NCBI GenBank assembly: GCA_001574975.1
Contig: KQ965806.1
Coordinates: 180,180 to 244,179, forward strand
Direction: 5' to 3'
From: Gonapodya prolifera JEL478
Taxonomy: Eukaryota; Monoblepharomycota; Monoblepharidomycetes; Monoblepharidales; Gonapodyaceae
Length of the DNA stretch: 64,000 bases
The notes beneath the pieces were generated by a model. It saw only the letters and a program-made list of their open reading frames with translations, was not told where the DNA came from and ran no database searches. Shown here piece by piece: positions 43,628-54,425 of the stretch. The first letter of the stretch is position 1. Each line of letters starts with the position of its first letter. Position numbers and translations under genes: made by a program.

Positions 43628-46600
43628 ATGCTGTCGAATACCCAGCAGCAGTACACATACGCCACTGCCACCGCCACCGCGCACACTCGGCCCACGCACG
43701 CGCCACAGCGACAGCAGGAGCAGCACACGCTCGCACAGCGCCTGCATCGCCACAACGCACCCGCGCTCATCCCGTACCCGCAGCAGGGGCAGCGACAGCC
43801 ACCGAATCCATTCTGGCAGCTCCTCGCGCAGTCGCAAGGGTCGCCCATGGAGTACACGCAGTACGCGGTGCAGGCATCGCAGGACTTCTTTGGTCATCCT
43901 CAGCAGTATGCTCTCAGCTTTGCGCCGACGTCGCACCAGCAGCAGCAGCAGATGCAGCAAATACAGCACGCCCAACACCAACAGCAGGTGCAACAGCAGC
44001 AGCAGCAGCAGCAGCAGCAACCTCCACGCAGACCAAACTCCGTCGCGGGACAACACGATCTCATGACACTCGCTCCCCAACCTACCGCCGCACCTTCTGC
44101 CTCTCCTCACGGGCACCCGGCACCCATCCCACCCCCAATCCCATCCGAAGCATCCGCCTCACTCGCCCTTCCCGGCGCACCCAACGGCACCGGCGCACCA
44201 CGCGCTCGCCCTCCCGTCGACCGCCGTCCACGCCCTGCATCTACGTACGGCCCAACCGCATCCGCCACCGCACACGCGAACCGCACTCCAACACCGCGTG
44301 CGCCCGCGCCTCCGTCTCCGCTCCGTCCGCCCGTCGTCGTGCCGCTGCCCGTTCCCTCCTCCACGACAGCACCTGGTCCCGGTCCCGCCATGGCGAACGG
44401 TGGACAAGCACCTCAGACCCCGTCTCGCCCGCCAGCGTCACCGTCGCAAGGGCGGGAGCAGAGACCGAGCAGGATCGGGCCATATGTTCTGGGTAGAGTT
44501 CTGGGTGTCGGGAGTGCGGGCAAGGTGTTTCAGGGGACGCATGTTGATACGGGGCAGGTTGTTGCTGTCAAGGTGCGTTTGGGAGTCGTGCGTCGACTGT
44601 CACTTGTTCGAGTACTGATTCATCCCGATTCAACTGCATTGCACGTCAGGTCATTCCCCGAGTCAACACCCCACACGACGCCACCTCCCCATCCCCCTCC
44701 ACCGGCACCGGCGCGGCCCCGACCCCGCCCATGACGGACGAAGAGACTCGCGAAGCCAACCGCAAGATGGAAAGAGAGGTCACGCTGATGAAGTTGATCA
44801 GGCATCCGAATGTCATGGAGTTGTATGATGTGTATGAGACGGAGAGGGAGCTGTGAGTTGGTGTGGTGGTAGATTTCATATGCAAGCGACCCGTCTAATC
44901 TCCCCACCGCTACCGACACCAGCTACCTCATCCTCGAATACGTCCCCGGTGGCGAACTCTTCGAGCACCTCGTCGAGCGCGGCCGCTTGCCCGAACCCGA
45001 GGCCCTGGCCTTCTTCCAGCAGATCGTGTATGCGGTCAGGTGGTGTCATGGGTGTATGGTGTGGTGAGTGTTGGTGTGGGTTGTTGTGGGTGGAAGGGCA
45101 AGAGAAAACTTCGGAAGTGAACGAGGGTGGATTGTGCGAGATCGACACTAACAATCCCCCCTTCAACCCTCCCCCTCTCCGCACGCGGAACCAGCCATCG
45201 CGACCTCAAACCCGAAAACATCCTTCTCGACCGACGCCGCCGGCAAGTGAAGATCGCCGACTTTGGGATGGCCTCGACCGCCTTCGCAGGGCGCATGCTC
45301 CTCACGTCGTGCGGGTCCCCGCACTACGCCTCACCCGAGATCATCAGGGGTGTCGCGTACGATGGCGCAACGGCGGATATTTGGAGCCTCGGTGTCATTC
45401 TGTTCGCGCTCTTGACGGGCAACTTGCCGTTCGATGATGAGAATATTAGGAGGTTGTTGCAAAAGGTTCGTTGGTTTTTGTGTGGTGCGGTGTGGTGTGG
45501 TGTGGTATGGTGGTGGCTGTGAGTGGAAAAGAGCTAATATTTTTGGGTGCGCCGCGGCATTCACAGGTCAAGGCGGGCGTGTACAATATCCCCGAGTTTG
45601 TCCCGCGTGCGGCCGCCGATTTGATCAGGAGGATTTTGGTCGTGGATCCGGCGAGGAGGTTGACGGTACGTCTCTCCCCTTTTGTTGGCCCTCATGCAAC
45701 CAGCGGACTCACCCCGGTCCCTCCCTTCACCCTCCCGAAGATGGAAGGCATCATATCGCACCCTTGGTTCCGCTCGCGCCCGCCGCCGTCCTACCTCTCC
45801 CACCACACGGACCCCACTGTGGAGCTCGTGAACCTGCACGAAGCCATTCCTCTCCCCCGAATCGACCGCGAAGTCGTCGAGCAGCTGGTGCTCCTTGGGT
45901 TGGGTGACCCGACGCCGGGAGAGCGAGAGCCGGATACGGATAGGAGACGCGAGGCCCTGCTGCGGAGGTTGCAGACGTATGGGTGGGTTTGGTAGTTAAG
46001 TCAGTGGTGTTGCTGGGTGTTTTAACAAATTTTGCGATCGGTATAGGAACCACCCGCACGACCCGTACGAGAAGGTTTTCTACCATTTGCTGTTGAAAAG
46101 GAAGAGAGACGCGTTGGAGAATTACGATGTGCAGAATGATGTGTATGAGAGGGACGGTACGTGCGCTTCTTCCAAACTCCAATTATCGCTCGGTGACTGT
46201 CGTTTATACTCACCCTGCCCAACCTTGAACCGTCTTAGGAGGCCCCCGCCGCCGACGCGACTCACTCAGCCCCGGGTCAGCCTACGCCGATGCCCTCGCG
46301 CACCGCGTGTCTGTGTTCGTCGACTCGGCGCGCAATTCCGTCGTGTTCGACCCCTCGGCTTCTCTCAACGGCGGCACCCCTCCGGCCGGAAGAGGCACCG
46401 CACCAAGAGGCTACCTCGACGCACTTGCCGCCCGAAATGCGGTCGCTCGCGTTGCAGGTGCGCAGCCTTCTCACCCGGGCGTGGTGGGACAGGAACGCAG
46501 GCGCACGGACGATTCGGCTGTAAACTTCATCAATGCGGCGGCACCCGCGGCTGGTGGCGCTGCTGAGGATACCAATATGGCGGAAGGTACCCCGCCAAGG

Positions 46601-47615
46601 GCGAGCATGGCTATTGCGGAGACGACTGTGAATGGTGATACCGCTATGCGGGTGGAGGAGCTTCCCAGTGTGGTTGTGCACGATGCGGATGGCAGCGATA
46701 CGTTGATCGAGGGGATGGAGTATGTCGTTGGTCCGTCCGCGACGGCGGCGAGGACGGGTGGAGATGGAATGGACAGTGTGGAAGGTCAACGTGAGTTTGG
46801 TATTATGTCGTGACATTGATTGAAGGGGCTAATTATATTCCCCTTTTTCACGCGTTCAAACAAAGCGGGCACGCCCACACGCACAGGCGACGGTTCCGAC
46901 TCACCCACCCGGGGAGGGAACATCTCCCCGCAACGCTCCTGGTTCGGCGCTATCCCCAACTTGTTCCAGTGGCGAGCAGACTCTTACGAGATGGTGGCGG
47001 AGGTTTCGGGAGCGTGGAGCGAAGACATCACGGGTGTGGTGAGAGCTACGTTGTCGGTGAGTCGGTACCGAGGCGCTGCAACAATGCACCAACAGAAACT
47101 GATGTGGGGTCTTTTCGCCTGTGCAGCAACTCCGAATCAAATCCCAGGATCGCTCAGCGGGTATGGGCTACAAGTGCAAGTGGGACGGCATACCCGCCTC
47201 CCAGCGTGCATCGCATCTACCTGCGTACGCGCAGGGAAGCACCCCTGTTCTACAGGACCTGCCATTTGTTAAATTCAAGGTCGACTACTTCCCCGTTGAT
47301 GTACCAGAAGTACCGACCGGGAGCGTGCAGTCGGGAAAGAGGGTGTGGAGGATCATTTTTACGCAGCAGCAAGGTGAGTCAATGATCAGTGTTCGCCGTA
47401 ATCCAATGCTCGCGTCTGATCCCTGTCCCGTTCCTTAAGGTTCCTCTTCGTCTCTGCTCTACTGCTTCCACGGTTTTGTCTCCGCCTGGTCCCAGACTCG
47501 CGATATCGACATCATCACGTCCACTTTACATTCCCAAAACCCACCGCCCGTGGCTCCCCCAAGCGGTACTGTAACACCTCGACCTTCGACAAACGGTACT
47601 CGCTTAGCGCCCTGA
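43628..47615 (+). CDS. BRSK/SAD-like (Gin4/Hsl1-related) Ser/Thr protein kinase
   Basis: An N-terminal ~270-residue Gln/Pro-rich region includes a poly-Gln run (about 43940-44020). The kinase domain starts '[18 protein letters not shown]', 'VVAVK', then across introns '[21 protein letters not shown]', '[20 protein letters not shown]', '[12 protein letters not shown]', '[10 protein letters not shown]', '[16 protein letters not shown]' (activation loop) and '[22 protein letters not shown]'. After it come 'LRRLQTYG' and '[26 protein letters not shown]', matching the UBA-like and linker segment of BRSK kinases. The C-terminal domain '[14 protein letters not shown]', 'YKCKWDG' and '[11 protein letters not shown]...VWRIIF' matches the KA1-like region of BRSK ('SWFGNF', 'KFQVDI'). 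It ends at 47613-47615. The role is probably cell polarity or septin/cell-cycle signalling by family analogy. At least nine introns. Confidence 0.88.
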
Positions 47616-48340
47616 GGTAGTCTTTGGTTTCTTGATCTGGACGGTCCCACTTGTGCAAAATGCTGGGGATATATATTCTTGCGGATTCTCTTCAGGACAA
47701 GTTGCAGTTATATTTGGGGGGGTTTCTGTTGCCATCACGTTTTGGCATTTTTAAGTTTCGTTTGTTCGCTGTTGATCCGCCCCAGCAGATCTTCGCTAAG
47801 ACTGCATTTCCGGGTCTTGAACGTTTCCTCATCCCCCTTCTTTTCGTTTTGATGTAGACATAACCTGGTTTTGGGGTTGAAATACGGCTTTTTTTAGGCG
47901 CCAAAAATACCCCACAGAACGTGCTTTGAGTTAAAATATATACGCTTTCCTTGGTACACTTGCGATGTGGAGATGACGAATTGTGTGGATGAATGTTTCG
48001 GATGGACCAAGTTCCGAAAGCGCAAAGTTCTGCACTGCGAATTGATTTGCATGCATTGTTACAAAGCGTTGCTATTACATTTGTTGGTTAGTTTTTTTTT
48101 TCTCTCTATGAAGATCCCGATATCCGAAGAAATTATAAAAAAAAAGGTCGAACCAGCGACCATAAGACGAAAGCGATTTTCCGGCTACCTGGACAGCACA
48201 TCTAGAGACAAAACATGCAGACAGCGCGACATGGTGCTGGGGGTGCAAAATTAACGTCCCAGTCAGAGATCATCAATAGATGAAGAGAGTAGCGTGCGAA
48301 CTCACACTCAAGCAACTCTGATTAGACCCAATCTCTCCCC
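47616..48340. other. intergenic, convergent gene ends
   Basis: This stretch lies between the 3' ends of the plus-strand kinase and the minus-strand spherulin-4 gene. It is AT-rich with homopolymer T and A runs (around 48095 and 48138). No gene was seen. Confidence 0.45.
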
Positions 48341-49777
48341 TCAAACACCGGTGAGAGCATCAAGCAGGCTGTCAATGTAACTCGGCAGACTGCTCCACGG
48401 GTTTCCACCACCATTTGGAGTAACGTAGAGGTAGCCCACACGCCCAGCCAGGTTTCTCACAGCTGATGCATCCAAACCGCCGACACCGTAGGAAATGACA
48501 CCGAGGTTGCTTTTGGCGGCGTTGGAAGTCCACCCCGGCAAGCCGGAAGGTGAGGGTAGATTGGCACCCTCGTAAACGACCATGGAGGAGAGTGTGCCCA
48601 CGTAGGACTGCTGCCCGCCGAGCCCCACGTTACCGATCGTGAGCCACATGCCTGTGGACCGCGCAGCTGCCGAAAGTTGCGAGTAGTACCCTTCGTACCC
48701 CGATTGCTCAGCCATCTCGTCAAAAAAGATCCCGTCGATGGGTGCATACCATGCAGCGTAGTTGGCAATATCGGTCTGCACGGCTGATGCAGATCGAGTA
48801 CCGCGTTGGGTGTAGGTGTACCCAAGTACGGTGATTCCAGCTGATTTGAGGTTGGCGACTGCTGACGCAATCGTGGGGTCGCGAGACGATCCAGCGCCGT
48901 TGCTTGGGTTGAAAATTGCTACGATAGGAACGGAGGGGTGTCCCTGTTTTGCGGCGACAAGACCGGGCCAAGAGTTTCCGTCCGGATACATGTACAGAGG
49001 CACAAGGAGAGATGTACTGGAAGTTCCAGAGGATGGTGGGGGCGGGGGAGGTGAAGGAGGTGAAGGCGGTGGTGTAGGAGGAGGTGGTGGTGGAGATGGT
49101 GGCGGCGGAGGAGGTGTGGCAGGTGGGGGTGGTTGCGGAGAAGTTGGTGGTGCAGGAGTTGCTGGACTCGATGACGAAGGCACTTGCGAGACCGGGGTTG
49201 CTACCCCAGGCGTGGGAGCAGAAGAGACTACAACAGTAGATGCAGTGTCACCCGCCGTTGACGATTCCGTCGTGCGCGTGGCACCCGGAGCAGCAAGAGT
49301 CGGCGAGTACCGCTCCGAGTAGCTTCCCACCGTTGCAGATCCAGCCGTAGAGTACGTTCTCGGCTGCACCTCCATCGTCGCTGCCTGAGCGGCAACTGCG
49401 ACTGCATCCTGGTTCCCGGAGGGTTGCGACGCCTGCGACCCAGCAGCAGCCTTGTTTCTGCTGACGACCACGCCCAGGGCAATGGCAGAGCCCACGATGG
49501 CCAGCATCATGAGGGCAAATGCGACGTTACGCAGCATGCGGTGGTTGTTTCTTCTCCTGTCCCGGAAGTTGAGGACGGGCGCGTGGTCTGCATCGCGGAA
49601 GGACGCCGGCGGCTCGGGGTAGGGAAATCCTCTGTCGACAGAGCGCCAGTGCGGAACGTCCAGCGATGATTGCATCTCCATTGTGGTGCGAGGATTTCGT
49701 TCCCACTTAGTCTGTCCCTTTTTGGAATTCAGCCCCAAAGCTTCTTTTGGTCCCTTCCTAATCAGTCTTTTCATCAC
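48341..49777 (-). CDS. Spherulin-4 family (GH135/Sph3-like) type II membrane protein
   Basis: A single uninterrupted 478-codon frame. Basic N-terminal cytosolic part, then a membrane anchor 'VAFALMMLAIVGSAIALGVVVS' (residues about 86-107), then a Ser/Thr-rich stalk and a long Pro-rich spacer of repeated PPPPSPPP type (residues about 205-250). The C-terminal domain is the spherulation-specific family 4 fold: 'LLVPLYMYPDGNSWPGLVAAK', 'PIVAIFNPSNGAG', 'LKSAGITVLGYTYTQRGTR', 'IANYAAWYAPIDGIFFDEMAEQ' (acidic catalytic candidates D and E) and 'MVVYEGANL'. Relatives include Sph3, a glycoside hydrolase acting on galactosaminogalactan-type polymers. The predicted role is cell-wall or extracellular polysaccharide modification, anchored at the cell surface or secretory pathway. 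No intron, unlike most neighbours. Met at 49777 is the first; a second Met follows directly. Confidence 0.88.
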   Translation of the reverse strand: MMKRLIRKGPKEALGLNSKKGQTKWERNPRTTMEMQSSLDVPHWRSVDRGFPYPEPPASFRDADHAPVLNFRDRRRNNHRMLRNVAFALMMLAIVGSAIALGVVVSRNKAAAGSQASQPSGNQDAVAVAAQAATMEVQPRTYSTAGSATVGSYSERYSPTLAAPGATRTTESSTAGDTASTVVVSSAPTPGVATPVSQVPSSSSPATPAPPTSPQPPPPATPPPPPPSPPPPPPTPPPSPPSPPPPPPSSGTSSTSLLVPLYMYPDGNSWPGLVAAKQGHPSVPIVAIFNPSNGAGSSRDPTIASAVANLKSAGITVLGYTYTQRGTRSASAVQTDIANYAAWYAPIDGIFFDEMAEQSGYEGYYSQLSAAARSTGMWLTIGNVGLGGQQSYVGTLSSMVVYEGANLPSPSGLPGWTSNAAKSNLGVISYGVGGLDASAVRNLAGRVGYLYVTPNGGGNPWSSLPSYIDSLLDALTGV

Positions 49778-50046
49778 CTTATGATACCAGTGACAGCTTT
49801 GCAGAGGAGGTTTCTCCTGTAAATATTTTTGCCTGTCTTTGCAATGAAGATAAGCAACGCTTACATCAGAGTCAACTCAGACTTGAATAGACGAGCTTAT
49901 AGTTTATGTTTCTAATTTCAAAAAGAAGCATACGTATATCCTGATGAGATGAATAGAACTGAGTTTTACTTCAACGTGAAATCTATCGATGATTTGGAAC
50001 CACAACTGAACGACATCGCTGCAAACTCAGACAACCGGATCGTGGA

Positions 50047-52615
50047 TCACTCTTCATCCTCCTCAATCATACTGAAAGCTCTAAAACCAGGCGCCCCCTC
50101 GTTCCCAGACAATAACCTCACACCGAGTGCCACAGGAGGTGTTTCCTCGGTGGGATTCGATTCAACAGTTGATTGATCTGTGGGCTCATCGGATCCACCA
50201 AGCCCAAAGTCGCCAGCCATACCTGGAAGTGCCGTCCTCTCCCTCCGCAATGCCCCGTCCTCGACCATCATGTCAGTCGACACCCCAGTCATTGATGAGA
50301 ACCCAATGTCCGAGAAAATACGTCTTGCAGCAGGAACATGCTCAACTCCGGCCTTCGCGACTCCGATCAGAAGAAGTGGTGCTCGCGGTTTCGTTTCGTG
50401 ATCGCGTTCTCTCACCGCGGTGTCAAATGACCCTCCTGCTCCCTGCTGAGACAACTCTCCAGACAAGGTATGTCCAGTGCGTCTCACAACCATCCGATTC
50501 AACAGGCGTAAAGCATCCACCGCACCTTTCCACTTTGTCCGAGCCCAGTTTCGTTGCCGTAGTAATGGGGCGAGGTTTGCGGAAGGTGCTTGCCCGTCGA
50601 TGGGTATCGGCGGAGAGGTGGTAGGGGCGGACGGAACGTCTGAAGGGAAGTGGGTGAACCAAGGGTGTGACAAGGCAACACTTGCCGTTGGGCGAAGGGA
50701 GGGCGTGGGGTTCAGGAGAAGTTTGATGAATGACTTGGCTTTGGAATGCCAAGACATTGCCATTCAAGTCACGCTTTCATTCCACGTGCATTACATAGAA
50801 CGTACCGTCATCGGATATTTCCTGCCAATGTTCCTCGGGTTCGAAATTGAACCGACCGAGGAGTACGTTCTGGGTCTCAGAGAGAAACCCGTCATCTTGG
50901 AACGGGAGATTACCGCACAATCTGTGATATACCCAACAGTAATCGCCTGCGTCAAATACCACAAACTTCCCACAAGCACCATGAAACGGACAACTCACAG
51001 CAAGTACGCCATCACAGCGACGCCCCAAATGTCCACCTCCTTCCCATACGGCTCACCACGGATGACTTCGGGCGCCACATACCCAACCGTCCCCACGCGC
51101 GTGGTCATCAACTCGTCCGACCTCCCCAGTGCTCGCGAGATTCCAAAGTCGGCGAGGAGCAGGTTGGACTCGACAGACCATTCGGGAGACGAGAAGAGGG
51201 AGCTCGTGGATGGTGACGGGTGAATGCCCGATGTGGGTGGCGGAGAGAATGTGGGAGGGGGAGATGGCGTTTCGGTATGTGATTCGAGGATGCTTATCGG
51301 AGTGGCACCAGTGGTGGGAGTTGGCGAGGTGACGGGAACAGCGCCCCATCCCCAATCCTCCGTAGCAGGTGGCGGTGCTACTTCAGTCGTGTTGTGTGGT
51401 GTCAATCCAGAGTCCGCCCTTGTCGCGGGAGTCGGCGACACAGCTGCGACCGCAAAGGCCCCCCATCCCCAGTCCACGGATTCGACTGGCGCCGGTTGGG
51501 TATCTGTCGGAGTTACCGGGGTTGTCGATGATCGCCGGATATCTGAACCCGGAACAGGGAGCGCAGGACTCGGTGTTCGTCGCACGAAACTAGGACTTTT
51601 GGCTTCACTACTTGTGATGGAGTCTGCCGACGCTGTTATGGATTCTGGCTGCCACCCAGCCCGTAGCGGTGACAGTGCTTTTGCGGGAAAAGGATGTTTC
51701 GGGGAAGGCGTTCTCGGACCTGGTTCGGGGGTTGCGTGGTGACTCAATGCTGGGGATGGGGAAGGTCGAGTGCTGGTAGGCGTGGCAGACCGAATTTGTT
51801 GCAAGTCCGTCGGGGGAATCGGAGGTGGTGTTCGGAGGAGAAGGTTTTCTGGCTAGAGCGTCGTTAACAAGCTTGAAGAGTCCGGTAAGATGAAAGCAGA
51901 GCGAACCTTTATATCGCGATGGACAACATTGCGTTCATGAAGAAAGGATAATGCTTCAAGCAGAGTTTTGATGATCTTCATTCAAATCGCGTTGGACCTC
52001 GCGTGATGTTGATTCTTGGAGTGAGGAGAACTCACCCTCGCTGCATCCGACTCCGCAAAGTAATGCCACTGGCATATCTGTTCAAACAGCTCACCACCTT
52101 CCGCGAGGTCCATTACGAGATACACTGAGCGGTAGTTGTTGTCGTTGCGGTGGAAGTTAGAAAGAGAGCTTCAATTGAGAATACTCCACAACGAACTCAC
52201 GATCGCCTGCGACCTGGAAATGGTCCCACAGACTGACGACATTGGGATGCCCTCCTGCGTCACCAATGACCTTCATGACGTCGATTTCACGGTCCACCTC
52301 CTTCCGGTCCACCGCCGACATCTTATCCAATGCCAGAATTTTCATCGCGTACCGTCGCTGTGTCTTCACGTTGATGGCTTCCCGAACGGTGGCGTAGTGA
52401 CCCTCCCCAATCTTTTTCCCGGGGTAGTAGTCGCGGAACGCTCCGCTCGTTGGTCTTGCAGCGGAGGAAGGTCTGCGATCGTTCGGTGAATTCCCAGAGA
52501 TGGGAGCTTCGTTCGTCATTTCGTCCGATGCGCGACCAGCGCGTGATGTTGATTCCACCCCGGAAGACGAGAGCGAACGGTCGCGTGATGGTCTGCAAGG
52601 TGTGGTTGATGGCAT
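50047..52615 (-). CDS. CAMK-like Ser/Thr protein kinase with a ~220-residue insert between catalytic loop and DFG
   Basis: The N-terminus is Ser/Arg-rich. The kinase begins 'YYPGKKIGEGHYATVREA', 'YAMKILALDK', 'EIDVMKVIGDAGGHPNVVSLWDHF'. The next exon, joined in phase, is 'LYLVMDLAEGGELFEQICQ'. The catalytic loop is 'ALSFLHERNVVHRDIK' (about 51900-51955), then 'PENLLLRTPPP'. Before the expected DFG comes a Pro/Ser/Thr-rich insert of about 220 residues containing two copies of 'DWGWGA'. The kinase then resumes 'LLLADFGISRAL', 'RVGTVGYVAPEVIRGEPYGKEVDIWGVAVMAYLL', 'CGNLPFQDD', 'SFIKLLLNPTPSLRPTASVALSHPWF'. The C-terminal tail contains 'RNWARTKWKGAVDALRLLNRM', like a CaMK autoregulatory helix. 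The translation start lies only 53 bases from the divergent RidA start. Substrate unknown. Confidence 0.85.
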
Positions 52616-52668
52616 TCAAACCTCCAGACGTGTCCAAAGCAGCGGAGACTCGGAACGAACATTCCACA
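52616..52668. promoter_or_regulatory. very short divergent promoter region (kinase / RidA)
   Basis: Only 53 bases separate the proposed start codons of the minus-strand kinase (52615) and the plus-strand RidA gene (52669). Transcription must start within this interval or within the opposing gene. No consensus element was recognised. Confidence 0.5.
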
Positions 52669-53376
52669 ATGCCCGAAATCGAAGTCATCGCGCCGCATCC
52701 GACGATTCCCATCGCATCTGCCGTTCAATACGGTGATACGCTCTACGTGAGGTCGGAGGATTGTCTCCTTTTCGACGCGGTGATATGATTATAAATCTTG
52801 CCGATTTGCCTCACTCGCCGGACTTCATCGGCTTCGTTCGACGTGATTATTGTGTTGGAATGATCCCAAAGTGGTCAGCTTGGGTTTGGCGCAGATGGAA
52901 GTAAGTTGCGTGTTGCTGCAGTTGCTTCCTTCGTCAATTTCCTCAAGAAAGCTGGTTTTACACAATCGCTTGCTCATTCAATTGTCGGCATCGAAAATCT
53001 CCGTACTGCTTCTGTCATATGTCAACGAAGAACTGGTCTCTGGTGATTGCTATGCACAGAGTGTTCAGACGTTGAAAAATATCCGCGCGATTCTCGAGAA
53101 GGCTGGAACCTCAATGGACAAGGTGCGTGGGATCTCCGACGGACTGTTGGCCATCAGATTGCAGTGTCTCTATACCTTGGCCATCGCTAGGTGCTTAAAT
53201 GCACGGTCTTCCTCGCGAACATTGCCGACTTTCCTCTGATGAACCGCGCATACGCCGCGGCATTTGGCACTCATAGACCGGCTCGATCCGCTTTCCAGGT
53301 TGCTAATTTGCCGGTCGCTGGCGGTCTCGTAGAGATTGAATGCGTCGCAGCGATCAAGAATGCCGGTCGATTGTAA
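52669..53376 (+). CDS. RidA (YjgF/Mmf1) family protein
   Basis: Small imine/enamine deaminase family, often mitochondrial or cytosolic, that clears reactive 2-aminoacrylate. Start 'MPEIEVIAPHPTIPIASAVQYGDTLYV' followed by GTGAGG. A middle exon near 52860-52902 has 'NDPKVVSLGLAQMEV'. Another exon is 'DCYAQSVQTLKNIRAILEKAGTSMDKV' (about 53042-53122). The last exon is 'VKCTVFLANIADFPLMNRAYAAAF' and 'RPARSAFQVANLPVAGGLVEIECVAAI', where the conserved Arg of 'RPARS' and Glu of 'VEIE' are the typical active-site residues. It ends at 53374-53376. The exon border before 'NDPKVV' is not certain. A fragment of its last codons recurs at about 54053 in a duplicated segment. Confidence 0.85.
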
Positions 53377-53700
53377 TGTCACGTCGACGCGAAATGGGAA
53401 TAATAACAGTTGAAATTTGAAGGATTCAATTCACAACACTTTACATAAAGGCCCGTTAGACGTGAAGCAGTGTCTTTCCTTTTGTTATCATCACAAAGTT
53501 TCAAAGTCCGAAAAGACCGTTGGCGTACCATACAACCTACCGATCCCGTCGACGCTTCTGAAAAACCAAAGTCGAATAGTCGAATAGCCTTTTTTCAGAC
53601 GTTGTTGGTTCCCAGATTGCTTGAATGTGATACTTCTTTTTCGCCTTCAACGGTTGAACGGCCACCCAGCCACCTGTCCGCTAGCGAGACCGTTTGTTAG
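53353..53700. repeat. tandemly duplicated border segment, copy A
   Basis: This segment starts in the last codons of the RidA gene (atcaagaatgccggtcgatt) and runs across the intergenic DNA to a degraded copy of the 3' end of the downstream C2H2 gene (ggccacccagcca). It matches copy B at 54053-54425 at most positions, at an offset of about 700-725 bases. Confidence 0.8.
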
Positions 53701-53930
53701 GATGACGGTTCACGTCTTTCAAAGCTTGTTAGCGACTGGTGACGCTACCGTGCGACCGCATTCTGTTGCGCACAATGTTATTTGTCATGCTGTCGGACGT
53801 CGAGTAGTCGGTGACATTCTCGAGTACACTCATCCATACCTAGTATTGTGCATACCCAGAGCCCTGGGGTCCGGGATTAGAGTTGCGGGTCGGGGAACGA
53901 TTGAGAAATTCTAGAACGCCGGGATAAGGA
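53701..53930 (-). pseudogene. degraded partial copy of the C2H2 gene's 3' part
   Basis: Sequence such as 'gctgtcggacgtcgagtagtcggtg' (around 53795) with the preceding stretch matches the coding strand complement of the C2H2 gene at about 54690-54860, but with many substitutions, and about 265 bases of the parent are missing between this part and copy A. It is the remnant that lies left of copy B and shows that a gene end was duplicated. Confidence 0.6.
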
Positions 53931-54052
53931 CGAAAGCAGTGGACCTAAGCTCTTTTCCAGGGCTGGCAGAAGCGTAGCCGCCGTTGTCGGGACGACAGGT
54001 GAGGCTTTGTTGGTCGCTACGTGATACGCCAGATGTGTATCAAAGCAGTATA

Positions 54053-54425
54053 ATCAAGAATACCGGTCGATTGTAACATCGCGACGAGAAATGGGAATGA
54101 AAGTTTAGTTGAAATTTTAAGGATTCAATTTACACACTTTACATCAAGACACGCTAGACGTGAAGCCATGTCTTGCCTTTTGGTATCCATCGTCTCGCAA
54201 AATTTCAAAGTCGGAAAACAACATTGGCATCCAAGAACCCCCTGTTATTCCGTTGGCAGTTTTCAAAACCAAAAGATGAATCACCGAATAGAAGTTTGCA
54301 GACATTAACCGGTTCACAGATTGCTTGAATACGTTCCGATTCCGTATCCATAATCGACACACTTTTCTGCTTCAACGGTTGGGCGGCCACCCAGCCAGCT
54401 GTCCGCTTGGGAAACCGTTGCGATA
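54053..54425. repeat. tandemly duplicated border segment, copy B
   Basis: This copy begins with a remnant of the RidA 3' end (ATC AAG AAT ACC GGT CGA TTG TAA) that has no gene in front of it. It ends inside the functional 3' end of the C2H2 gene on the minus strand. See copy A. Confidence 0.8.

Noticed and set aside
43583-44116. Leu-rich minus-strand frame opposite the poly-Gln region
   Set aside because: Leu runs are the antisense of CAG repeats coding for Gln in the kinase.
49020-49150. Gly-rich plus-strand protein opposite the spherulin-4 gene
   Set aside because: It is the reverse reading of the Pro-rich spacer of the minus-strand gene.
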